A model generated the notes under the pieces. That model saw only the letters and a program-made list of their open reading frames with translations. It searched no databases and had not been told where the DNA came from. A stretch of DNA of 64,000 nt from Falsiroseomonas sp041690465 (lineage in GTDB: Bacteria > Pseudomonadota > Alphaproteobacteria > Acetobacterales > Acetobacteraceae), in assembly GCF_041690465.1 (NCBI RefSeq), contig NZ_JAWLHG010000001.1:186001-250000 (forward strand), read 5' to 3'. Positions 50,886 through 59,106 of the stretch are shown piece after piece (positions within the stretch are counted from its first letter, which is position 1; each line of letters opens with the position of its first letter). A program made the translations under genes and the position numbers.

Positions 50886-52553
50886 TCAGCCCTTCACCGC
50901 ACGCTGCGGCGCGAGCCGGCTGGACAACAACTCGCCACGGCGCTCCAGCAGCGGATGCGCCACCGCCGCCAGATGCGCGCCGACCCGGCGCAGGTCGCGG
51001 ATGGCATCCAGCACCAGGCCCGGCGTTGCGCCCGGCTCGCCGAGCGGGAGCGGCGCGGCGAGGGCGGCGCGGCGCGCCGCCTCGCGCTCGGTCACGCGCA
51101 TCCTCTCCTTGGTCCGCACCAGGCGGCGCGCGGCCTCGGCGTCCTCGACCATGAACACCGCGACGGCCAGGCGCAGCTCCTCCAGCAGTCGCTCATGCAG
51201 CGCCGCAAGGTCGTCCCGGTCCTCTGCCGCCAGCGTCACGCCCCGGCGCAGGCGCTTGGTGGCGTGGCGCGCCACGTCGCGGCTCAGCACGTCGGCGGCA
51301 TGCTCCAGCGCGATGGCGAAGGCCTGGATCTCGGCGATACGCTCCGCATCGGCATCCACCAGCTTCTCGGCGGGAATGGCGGCGAGGTAGGCCAGCACCG
51401 CGCGGTGCAGCCGGTCCACCACATCGTCCATCGTCGCCAGCGCCTTGGCGCAGTCGCGCTGCTCCTCGGTGAAGGCGCGGGCGGAGGCGTCCAGCATCCG
51501 CTCCAGCACATCGGCGATGCGCAGCACCTCGCGCCGCGCATTCGCCATGGCGACGGAGGGCATCGAAGCGGCGCCGGCATCGAGGTAGCGTGGCATCGCC
51601 TCGTCCAACTCCGGCCGCTCCGGCAGCGTGCGCGCCAGCACCCAGGCAAGCGGGCGGAGCAGCGGGAAGGCCAGCAGGCTCGTCACCAGGTTGAAGGCGA
51701 GATGCGCGTTGGCCACCAGGCGAACCGGCGCCGGATCCAGCGCCTGCATCCAGCCGGTGACCACAGGCAGGAAGGCCAGCACCAGCACGCTGCCGAGCAC
51801 CCTGTTGACCAGGTTGCCGAGCGGCAGGCGCAGCCGCGCGCGCTGCCCGGCACGGCCGCCGGATTGCAGCAGCGGGTTGAGCGCGCTGCCGAGATTGGCG
51901 CCCGCCACCATCGCGATCGCCGCCTCCGCGCCGAGCACGCCGCTGCCGGCCAGTGTCGCGACGAACAGCACGCCGGCGATCGAGGAATGCGCCGCCCAGG
52001 CGATGGCGGCGGCGATCAGCAGGTTCGGCACCGGCGCATCCGCCAGCGCCGCCAGCACCTGTCCGAGCATGGGCGAGGCCTCGACCGGCGCCAGCGTCTG
52101 TACCAGCAGGTGCAGCGCAAGCAGCATCAGCCCGAGCCCGATCGCGACGCGGCCGAGGTCGCGCGTACGCGCCTGCGCGCCGGTGCGGAAGGCGACGACG
52201 CCCGAGAGGATCAGCAGCGGCGAGAGCCAGCCCACGTCGAAGGACAACAGCTGCACGATCAATGCCGTGCCGATGTTGGCCCCGAGCATCGCCGCCAGCG
52301 CCGGCACCAGCGCCACCGCGCCCGCCGCGGCGAAGGAGGCGATCATCAGCGCGGTCGCGGTGCTGCTCTGCAACGCCGCGGTCACCCCGAGGCCGGCGAG
52401 CATGGCGCGTGAAGGCCGGCCGAGCCTGGTGGCAAGCAGGACCTGCAACTTCCCGCCAAAGGCGCGCTCCACGCCGCTCTGCACCATGTGCAGGCCCCAG
52501 AGCAGCAGCGCCGCCTCGCCGGCGAGTTGCACCAGCAGGCGCAGCTCGGTCAT
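50886..52553 (-). CDS. Na/Pi-cotransporter family protein with PhoU-like C-terminal domain
   Basis: 555 residues. The first 310 residues form two repeats of the Na/Pi_cotrans fold, with GVTAALQSSTATALMIASFA (about 56-75) and the second QSS-like site AAHSSIAGVLFVATL (about 187-201). Residues about 340-540 are helical and PhoU-like (LRIADVLERMLDASARAF, AFAIALEHAADVLSRDVARH). Such proteins move phosphate with sodium, often outward. Its placement beside an inositol monophosphatase island makes phosphate release or balance a plausible role. It faces the sugar ABC genes convergently without a gap. Confidence 0.9.
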   Translation of the reverse strand: MTELRLLVQLAGEAALLLWGLHMVQSGVERAFGGKLQVLLATRLGRPSRAMLAGLGVTAALQSSTATALMIASFAAAGAVALVPALAAMLGANIGTALIVQLLSFDVGWLSPLLILSGVVAFRTGAQARTRDLGRVAIGLGLMLLALHLLVQTLAPVEASPMLGQVLAALADAPVPNLLIAAAIAWAAHSSIAGVLFVATLAGSGVLGAEAAIAMVAGANLGSALNPLLQSGGRAGQRARLRLPLGNLVNRVLGSVLVLAFLPVVTGWMQALDPAPVRLVANAHLAFNLVTSLLAFPLLRPLAWVLARTLPERPELDEAMPRYLDAGAASMPSVAMANARREVLRIADVLERMLDASARAFTEEQRDCAKALATMDDVVDRLHRAVLAYLAAIPAEKLVDADAERIAEIQAFAIALEHAADVLSRDVARHATKRLRRGVTLAAEDRDDLAALHERLLEELRLAVAVFMVEDAEAARRLVRTKERMRVTEREAARRAALAAPLPLGEPGATPGLVLDAIRDLRRVGAHLAAVAHPLLERRGELLSSRLAPQRAVKG

Positions 52554-52568
52554 CGGCGGGTCACCTCC

Positions 52569-53462
52569 TCATCCGAAGGCAGAACGCGCGAGGTGCGCCA
52601 GGTTGTCATGGCCCATGCGGGCATAGGTGAGCGGATGCGCCTTCGCCGGGTCCTGCTCCGCCTCCACCACCAGCCAGCCCGCATAGCCGGACGCGGCGAG
52701 CGGCTTCAGCGCCGCGGCGTAGTCCACGCAGCCATCGCCCGGCACGGTGAAGACGCCGGCGAGCACGGCCTCGAGGAAGGGCAGGTCGCGCGCTTTCGCC
52801 TCCGCCATCATGTCGCGGCGGATGTCCTTGCAGTGCACGTGCACGATCCGCGCGGCATGGCGCTGCGCCACCGCAACCGGATCGCCGCCGGCGAAGGTGA
52901 GGTGGCCGGTATCGAAGAGCAGGCCGACCTCCGGACCGGTGCTCGCCATCAGCCGGTCCACCTCCGCCTCGGATTCGATCACCGTGCCCATGTGGTGGTG
53001 GTAGGCGAGGTGCAGGCCGCGCGCCTTCAGCCGCCGTCCCATCTCCGCCATCCGCGGCGCGAGAACGGCCCAGTCGGCGTCCGACAGCATCGGGCGGCGC
53101 GAGAGCGGCGTGGTCCGCTCGCCATGGATGGCGCGGGACACCTCGGCATGGACCATCACGGTGCAGCCGAGCGCGGCCAGCAGCGCGATGTGCGGCTCGG
53201 CTTCCGCCAACTCGGCCTCCACATTGCGCTCCAGCAGGCGGGAGCCGTACCAGCCGGAGACGAGGTCCAGCCCGTGCCGCGCCAGGACCGGCCGCAGCTC
53301 CAACGGGGTGCGCGGGAACTTGTTGCCGAGCTCCACGCCCGCGAAGCCCGCCAGCTTCGCTTCCGCCAGGCAGGTCTCGAGCGGCGTCTCGGCGCCGAGC
53401 TCGGGCATGTCGTCATTGGTCCAGGTGAGCGGGTTGATCCCGAGGCGGACGGCCATGCTCAT
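52569..53462 (-). CDS. iolE: myo-inosose-2 dehydratase (IolE-like)
   Basis: 297 residues, ATG at 53462 with a second Met six bases on. It removes water from 2-keto-myo-inositol, giving the dione substrate of IolD. The TIM-barrel (AP endonuclease family 2) starts RLGINPLTWTNDDMPELG, an IolE hallmark. YHHHMGTVIESEAEVDRLMA and VGLLFDTGHLTFAGGDPV carry metal and substrate residues, and HVHCKDIRRDMMAEAK another. The start overlaps the iolD stop by 4 bases, so the pair is translated together. Confidence 0.9.
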   Translation of the reverse strand: MSMAVRLGINPLTWTNDDMPELGAETPLETCLAEAKLAGFAGVELGNKFPRTPLELRPVLARHGLDLVSGWYGSRLLERNVEAELAEAEPHIALLAALGCTVMVHAEVSRAIHGERTTPLSRRPMLSDADWAVLAPRMAEMGRRLKARGLHLAYHHHMGTVIESEAEVDRLMASTGPEVGLLFDTGHLTFAGGDPVAVAQRHAARIVHVHCKDIRRDMMAEAKARDLPFLEAVLAGVFTVPGDGCVDYAAALKPLAASGYAGWLVVEAEQDPAKAHPLTYARMGHDNLAHLARSAFG

Positions 53463-55297
53463 GCTCCTGCGCCCTGGCGCTTGCGGTTGGCCTCGTAGTC
53501 GCGCCGGGCGGTGTCCTGGGCGGGGGTCGTGGGCGCGGCGGTGACGGGCACCTCCCACCAGGCGCCGCCTTCCGCGGTGCCGGTCGCGGGGTCGGTGTCG
53601 ATCACCAGCACCTGCGTTCGCTTCGCCGCCAGCGCCTTCGCCAGCGCGGCCTCCAGCGCGGCGATGCCGGCGACCTTCTGCGCCTGTGCCCCGAGCGCCG
53701 CGGCGTGCGCGGCGAAATCGACCTGCGGCGCGGCGTCGGGCAGCAGGTTGTTGAAGGGCTCGCCGCCGGTCGCGCATTGCAGGCGGCTGATGCAGCCGAA
53801 GCCGCGATTGTCGAGCACCACGATCGTCAGTTTGGCGCCGAGCGCGACCGAGGTCGCGATCTCGCTGTTCATCATCAGGTAGCTGCCGTCGCCGACCAGC
53901 ACCACCACCTCGCGCGCCGGCGCGGCGAGCTTCGCACCGAGCCCGCCGGCGATCTCGTAGCCCATGCAGGAATAGCCGTATTCGAGATGATAGCTAGCCG
54001 AATCCGTGGCACGCCACAGCTTGTGCAGCTCGCCCGGCAGACCGCCGGCGGCACAGACCACGATACCGTCCTTCGGCATCGCACGGTTGACCGCGCCGAG
54101 CACCTGCGCGTCGGTCGGCAGGCCGGTTGCCTTCGGCTTCGGGGCCGCCGTCACGCGCTCCACGGTGCGATGCCAGCGCGCGGTGGCCGTAACGGCCTTC
54201 TCGTGCCAGGCGCGCGGCGCGGACCAGCGGCCGAGCGCGGTCGTGAGCGCCGCCAGGCCGCGCGCGGCATCCGCCACCAGAGGCTGCGCGCCATGCTTGT
54301 GGGCATCGAAGGCCACGACGTTGAGCGCCACCAGCCTCGCCTTGCCGAACAAGGCGCGCGACCCGGTGGTGAAGTCCTGCAGCCGCGTGCCGATGGCCAG
54401 CACCAGGTCGGCCTGTGCCGCCAGCGCATTCGCCGCTGCGCTGCCGGTGACGCCGATGGCGCCGAGATTGGCTGCGTCGTTCCAGGCGAGGCTGCCCTTG
54501 CCCGCCTGCGTCTCCGCCACCGGCACGCCATGGCGCCGCGCGAAGTCGGAGAGCAGCGCCTCCGCGCCGCTGTATTTCACGCCGCCCCCGGCGATGATCA
54601 GCGGGCGCTTCGCCGCGCGCAGCGCCGCCGCCGCCTCGCGCAGTTCCGCCGCATCCGGCTCCGGCGCGCGCGGGCGCCAGACCCGCTTGCGGAAGAACTC
54701 GGCGGGCCAGTCCAGCGCCTCGGTCTGCACATCCTGCGGGAAGGCGAGGGTGACGGGGCCGCACTCCGCCGGATCGGTCAGCACGCGCAGTGCCGCCGGC
54801 AACGCCACCAGCAGCTGCTCGGCGCGCATGATGCGGTCGAAGAAGCGGCTTACCGGGCGGAAGCAGTCATTCGCCGAGACCGTCGCATCGCCGAACGCCT
54901 CCACCTGCTGCAGCACCGGATCGGGCCGGCGGGAGGCGAAGACGTCACCCGGCAGGAACAGCACCGGCAGCCGGTTCACATGCGCCACCGCCGCCGCCGT
55001 CACCATGTTGGTCGCACCCGGCCCGATCGAGCTGGTGCAGGCCATCATCCGCCGCCGCGCATGCGCCTTGGCGAAGGCGATGGCGGCATGCGCCATGGCC
55101 TGTTCGTTGTGCGCGCGATAGGTTGGCAGCGCCCGGCGATTCGCGTGCAGCGCCGGCCCGAGGCCCGCGACATTGCCATGCCCGAAGATCGCCCAGACGC
55201 CGCCGAACAGCGGCAGGATGCGTCCGCCGAGCTCGGTCTGCTGCGCCGCCAGGAAGCGCACCGTGGCCTCGGCCGCGGTCAGGCGTAGACTGGGCAT
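53459..55297 (-). CDS. iolD: 3D-(3,5/4)-trihydroxycyclohexane-1,2-dione acylhydrolase (IolD)
   Basis: 612 residues from the ATG at 55297. It opens the cyclohexanedione ring in myo-inositol catabolism, using thiamine diphosphate. PTYRAHNEQAMAHAAIAFAK (about 59-78) includes the catalytic Glu that activates ThDP. The C-terminal VVLVGDGSYLMMNSEIATSV with later NRGFG is the ThDP/Mg motif (GDG-x-N). PLFGGVWAIFGHGNVAGLG near the start is typical of IolD. Frames extending to 56203 are antisense to iolG and chance. It is first in the minus-strand operon with iolE and is divergent from iolG. Confidence 0.93.
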   Translation of the reverse strand: MPSLRLTAAEATVRFLAAQQTELGGRILPLFGGVWAIFGHGNVAGLGPALHANRRALPTYRAHNEQAMAHAAIAFAKAHARRRMMACTSSIGPGATNMVTAAAVAHVNRLPVLFLPGDVFASRRPDPVLQQVEAFGDATVSANDCFRPVSRFFDRIMRAEQLLVALPAALRVLTDPAECGPVTLAFPQDVQTEALDWPAEFFRKRVWRPRAPEPDAAELREAAAALRAAKRPLIIAGGGVKYSGAEALLSDFARRHGVPVAETQAGKGSLAWNDAANLGAIGVTGSAAANALAAQADLVLAIGTRLQDFTTGSRALFGKARLVALNVVAFDAHKHGAQPLVADAARGLAALTTALGRWSAPRAWHEKAVTATARWHRTVERVTAAPKPKATGLPTDAQVLGAVNRAMPKDGIVVCAAGGLPGELHKLWRATDSASYHLEYGYSCMGYEIAGGLGAKLAAPAREVVVLVGDGSYLMMNSEIATSVALGAKLTIVVLDNRGFGCISRLQCATGGEPFNNLLPDAAPQVDFAAHAAALGAQAQKVAGIAALEAALAKALAAKRTQVLVIDTDPATGTAEGGAWWEVPVTAAPTTPAQDTARRDYEANRKRQGAGA

Positions 55298-55387
55298 GCC
55301 TTCCCCTCGCCCCGGGATTGCCGCGGGCGCCCCTTGTGTTACGGTTTGATGACAGCGCCCGCAAGCGGCGCTTCCGCGGAAAACGAC

Positions 55388-56380
55388 ATGCTCCACTTCG
55401 CACAGTTCGGCGCCGGCCGCATCGGCGCCATCCACGCCGCCAACCTGGCGGCGAGCGGCCGTGCACGGCTGCGCCACGTGGTGGACATCCACGCCCCGGC
55501 GGCCGAGGCGCTGGCCGCGAAGCACGGCGCCCGCGCCAGCGACACCGCCGCGGCGCTCGCCGATCCGGAGGTCGGCGCCGTCCTCATCGCCTCCTCCACC
55601 GACACCCATGCCGAGCTGGTGATAGCCGCCGCGCGCGCCGGCAGGGCGATCTTCTGCGAGAAGCCCATAGACCTCTCGCTCGCGCGCGTGGATGCCTGCC
55701 TGGCGGAGGTGAGGAAGGCCGGCGTGCCCATGCTGGTCGGCTTCAACCGCCGCTTCGACCCGGATTTCTCCGAACTGCAGCGGCGCATCGCGGCCGGCGC
55801 CATCGGCAGCGTCGAGCAGGTGGTCATCACCAGTCGTGACCCTGGCCCGCCGTCCGTCGCCTACATCAAGGTCTCCGGCGGCCTGTTCCGCGACATGACC
55901 ATCCACGATTTCGACATGGCGCGCTGGATGCTGGGCGAGGAGCCGGTGGAGGTCTTCGCCCAGGGCGCCAACCTGGTGGACCCCGCGATCGGTGCCGCCG
56001 GCGACATCGACAGCGCGATGGTGCTGCTGCGCACCGCCTCCGGCCGCATGGCCCACATCAACAACAGTCGCCGCGCCAGCTACGGCTACGACCAGCGCGT
56101 GGAGGTGTTCGGCAGCGCCGGCCGCCTGATCGCCGGCAACCGCACGCCGACCACGGTGGAGCTGGCCGATGCGCGGGCCGTGACCACCGACAAGCCGCTG
56201 CACTTCTTCCTGGAACGCTATGCCCCGGCCTACCGGATCGAGCTGGACGCCTTCCTCGACGCACTCGCCAACGGCACGCCGATGCCGGTCGGCGCGCAGG
56301 ACGGGCGGCAGGCGCTGGTGCTGGCGGACGCCGCGTTGCGCTCGCTGCAGGAAGGCCGGCCCGTGAAGATTGCAGCATGA
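55388..56380 (+). CDS. iolG: Gfo/Idh/MocA oxidoreductase, inositol 2-dehydrogenase-like
   Basis: 330 residues from the ATG at 55388. FAQFGAGRIGAIHAANLAAS (4-23) is the Rossmann NAD-binding motif. IFCEKPIDLSLA (about 94-105) has the conserved EKP, and GGLFRDMTIHDFDMARWMLG (about 162-181) the catalytic Asp/His (DxxxH). Members near iolD and iolE are usually inositol or scyllo-inositol 2-dehydrogenases that make inosose. Context supports this, but sugar dehydrogenases are related. The 90-base gap to iolD holds the shared divergent promoter. It overlaps the SDR gene by 4 bases. Confidence 0.88.
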   Translation: MLHFAQFGAGRIGAIHAANLAASGRARLRHVVDIHAPAAEALAAKHGARASDTAAALADPEVGAVLIASSTDTHAELVIAAARAGRAIFCEKPIDLSLARVDACLAEVRKAGVPMLVGFNRRFDPDFSELQRRIAAGAIGSVEQVVITSRDPGPPSVAYIKVSGGLFRDMTIHDFDMARWMLGEEPVEVFAQGANLVDPAIGAAGDIDSAMVLLRTASGRMAHINNSRRASYGYDQRVEVFGSAGRLIAGNRTPTTVELADARAVTTDKPLHFFLERYAPAYRIELDAFLDALANGTPMPVGAQDGRQALVLADAALRSLQEGRPVKIAA

Positions 56381-57168
56381 GCGTCCTGCCGAAGGTGCGG
56401 CTGGACGGCCGCGTGGTACTCGTCACCGGCGGCACCTCCGGCATCGGCGAGGGCTGCGCCCTGGCGGCGGCGGAGGCCGGCGCCGCGGGCATCTGCATCA
56501 CCGGGCGCAACGCGGTGCGCGGCGCGGCGGTGGTGAAGAAGCTCCGCGCGCTCGGCGCCCGCGCGCATTTCGTCGCCGCCGACCTCGCCGATGCCGAGGC
56601 GACCAACGCCATCCTGCCGCAGGCCGAGGCGGCGCTCGGCCTGGTGGACGGGCTGGTGAACGCCGCCGGCCTCACCGACCGCGGCACCGTCCTGGATACC
56701 TCCGTCGCGCTGTGGGATCGGCTCTTCGCCGTCAACGCCCGCGCGCCCTTCCTGCTGACCCAGGCGATGGCGCGGCGGCTGAAGGACGCTGGCAAAACCG
56801 GCGCCGTGGTCAACGTCATCACCATGTCGAGCCACGGCGGCCAGCCTTTCCTCACCGCCTACTCCGCCTCCAAGGGTGCGCTGGCGACACTGACGAAGAA
56901 CACCGCCTTCGGCCTGCGACCGCTGCGCATCCGGGTGAACGGCATCAACATGGGCTGGGCCGACACGCCGGGCGAACACGCGATCCAGGCGCGCGACGGC
57001 CGCCCGCCGGACTGGCGCGAGCGCGCCGAGCCGGAACAGCCCTTCGGCCGCCTGCTGCGCCCGTCGGATATCGCCGGGCTGTCCACCTACCTGCTGTCGG
57101 ACGCCGCCGAGATGATGACCGGCGCACTGATCGACTTCGACCAGAACGTCATGGGCGCCTATCAGTGA
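56377..57168 (+). CDS. short-chain dehydrogenase/reductase
   Basis: 263 residues. VLVTGGTSGIGEGCALAAAE (about 14-33) is the classical SDR cofactor motif. VNAAGLTD corresponds to NNAG, and YSASKGAL (about 163-170) holds the catalytic Tyr and Lys. It sits between iolG and an inositol monophosphatase gene with 4-base overlaps on both sides, so oxidation of an inositol or its isomer is a reasonable guess. Generic SDR substrate range means the exact reaction is open. Confidence 0.9.
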   Translation: MSVLPKVRLDGRVVLVTGGTSGIGEGCALAAAEAGAAGICITGRNAVRGAAVVKKLRALGARAHFVAADLADAEATNAILPQAEAALGLVDGLVNAAGLTDRGTVLDTSVALWDRLFAVNARAPFLLTQAMARRLKDAGKTGAVVNVITMSSHGGQPFLTAYSASKGALATLTKNTAFGLRPLRIRVNGINMGWADTPGEHAIQARDGRPPDWRERAEPEQPFGRLLRPSDIAGLSTYLLSDAAEMMTGALIDFDQNVMGAYQ

Positions 57169-57947
57169 ACACCGCCGAACTCCGCCGCCGCCGGGATGCC
57201 GCCGCGGGCATCGCGCAGGAGGCCGCCGCGCTCGCCGCGCGCATGCGCGCCAGCGGCATGGCGGCGACGAAGATGAAGGGCGCACAGGACTTCCTGACCG
57301 AGGCCGACGGCGCCACCGAGCACTTCATCCGCGAACATCTGGAAGCGCTGTTCCCCGGCGAGCCGATCCTCGGCGAGGAAGGCGGCGGGGTGGCGCCGAA
57401 GGATGGCCCGCTCTGGATCCTCGACCCGATCGACGGCACGGCGAACTTCGCACGCGGCGGCGATCGCTGGTGCGTCTCGATCGGCATGGCGCTGGATGGC
57501 CGCGCCGTCGTCGGCGCCGTTGCCCGCCACGCACCGCGGGAGATCATCACCGGCGCTGCCGGCTGCGGCGCCAGCCTGAACAACGCGCCGATCCACGCCG
57601 CCGACACCCAGGACTTCGCCCGCGCCACCATCGAGGTCGGCTGGTCGCTCCGGCGCCCGCCCGAGGCCTATGTCGCGCTGGTCGGGCGCGTCATGGCAGC
57701 CGGCGCCGGCGTGCGTTCCTCCGGCTCCGGCACGCTCGGCCTGGTGGAGACCGCGATCGGCCGGCTCGACGCGTATTTGGAGCTGCACATCAATGCCTGG
57801 GACGCCGCCGCCGCGCTCGCCATCGCGCGCGAGGCCGGTTGCTGGACCAACGAATTCGACAGCGGCGACTGGCTCGCCGCCGGCAACCCGATCTGCTTCG
57901 CCGCGCCAGCGCTCGGGCCGCGGCTGGCCGCGCTGATGGAGGCTTGA
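57165..57947 (+). CDS. inositol monophosphatase family protein
   Basis: 260 residues from a GTG at 57165 overlapping the SDR stop. It is a Mg-dependent phosphatase. GEEGGG (about 66-71) and WILDPIDGTANFARGG (about 79-94) are the two metal-binding motifs. NAWDAAAALAIAREAG (about 208-223) is the third. Members hydrolyse inositol-1-phosphate, histidinol phosphate or other sugar phosphates. Placement after iolG and before a sugar-phosphate-type ABC importer suggests it dephosphorylates an imported phospho-inositol, an inference from context. Confidence 0.91.
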   Translation: MNTAELRRRRDAAAGIAQEAAALAARMRASGMAATKMKGAQDFLTEADGATEHFIREHLEALFPGEPILGEEGGGVAPKDGPLWILDPIDGTANFARGGDRWCVSIGMALDGRAVVGAVARHAPREIITGAAGCGASLNNAPIHAADTQDFARATIEVGWSLRRPPEAYVALVGRVMAAGAGVRSSGSGTLGLVETAIGRLDAYLELHINAWDAAAALAIAREAGCWTNEFDSGDWLAAGNPICFAAPALGPRLAALMEA

Positions 57948-58038
57948 TGCCGCCGCGGCCGCGGTTGAGACTGTAACGCAAACCATGCAACGCAGCGGCG
58001 CGGAACGAACCCGCCCGGAACCAGGGAGACCAGCACTC

Positions 58039-59073
58039 ATGTCCACCACACGCCGCCTGTTCGGCGCCCTCTTCGCCGGCGCGCTCACCGCCACCCTGCC
58101 CGGCGCGGCCAGCGCCCAGGGCAATCTCACCGTCTATTGCTCGGTGCAGGAGGAATGGTGCCGCCCGATGATGGCCGCCTTCGAGCGCGCCACCGGCATC
58201 CGCGTCGCGATGACCCGCAAGAGCTCGGGCGAGACGCTGACCCAGATCCGCGCCGAATCCGCCAACCCGCGCGGCGATGTCTGGTGGGGCGGCACCGGCG
58301 ATCCGCACATGCAGGCCGGCCAGGAGAACCTGACCGTCGAATACCGCTCGCCCAACCTGGCACAGCTGCATCCCTGGGCCGTGCGGCAGGCGGAGCAGAC
58401 AGGCTTCCGCACCGTCGGCATCTATGCCGGCGCACTTGGCTATTCCTACAACACCACCGAACTCGCCCGCCGCCGCATCGCAGCACCCCGCTGCTGGGCA
58501 GACCTCGCCAAGCCGGAATTCCGCGGCGAGGTGCAGGTCGCCGACCCGAACACCTCCGGCACCGCCTACACCATGCTGGCGACGCTGGTGCAGGTGATGG
58601 GTGAGGAACCGGCCTTCGAATACCTCCGCGCGCTCCATCGCAACATCAACCAGTACACCCGCTCCGGCGCCGCGCCGGCGCGTGCGGCGGCCACCGGCGA
58701 ATCGCTGGTCGGCATCACCTTCCTGCACGATGCGGTGACGCAGCGCGTCAACGGCGCACCGGTGGAACTCGTCGGACCCTGCGAGGGCACCGGCTACGAG
58801 ATCGGCTCGATGTCCATCATCCGCGGCGCCCGCAACATGGAACAGGCGCGGCGCTTCTTCGACTGGGCGCTGACGGCAGAGGCACAGGCGCTCGGCGCCG
58901 AGGCCAAGGCCTATCAGCTGCCGTCGAACCGCAACGCGCCGATCCCGCCGCAGGCCCCGCGCTTCGAGAACGTGCCGCTGATCGACTACGACTTCGCCCG
59001 CTGGGGCCGCGCGGAGGAGCGCAACCGCATCATCCAGCGCTGGGAGCGCGAGGTGCGCGCCGGCGCGCGCTGA
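58039..59073 (+). CDS. AfuA/FbpA-like ABC transporter substrate-binding protein
   Basis: 344 residues from the ATG at 58039; longer frames add an unrelated leader. The signal peptide spans about 1-28, cleaved after ASA. LTVYCSVQEEWCRPMMAAFE (about 31-50) and NPRGDVWWGGTGDPHMQAGQ are the family core. The double-Tyr iron site of FbpA proteins was not seen. The relative AfuA, once thought an iron protein, binds hexose phosphates. With an inositol phosphatase just upstream, a phosphorylated cyclitol or sugar is a better guess than Fe3+, though not proven. Confidence 0.86.
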   Translation: MSTTRRLFGALFAGALTATLPGAASAQGNLTVYCSVQEEWCRPMMAAFERATGIRVAMTRKSSGETLTQIRAESANPRGDVWWGGTGDPHMQAGQENLTVEYRSPNLAQLHPWAVRQAEQTGFRTVGIYAGALGYSYNTTELARRRIAAPRCWADLAKPEFRGEVQVADPNTSGTAYTMLATLVQVMGEEPAFEYLRALHRNINQYTRSGAAPARAAATGESLVGITFLHDAVTQRVNGAPVELVGPCEGTGYEIGSMSIIRGARNMEQARRFFDWALTAEAQALGAEAKAYQLPSNRNAPIPPQAPRFENVPLIDYDFARWGRAEERNRIIQRWEREVRAGAR

Positions 59074-59106
59074 TGCGCTTCGGCTGAGCCACGCGGTCAG
59101 CGCGTC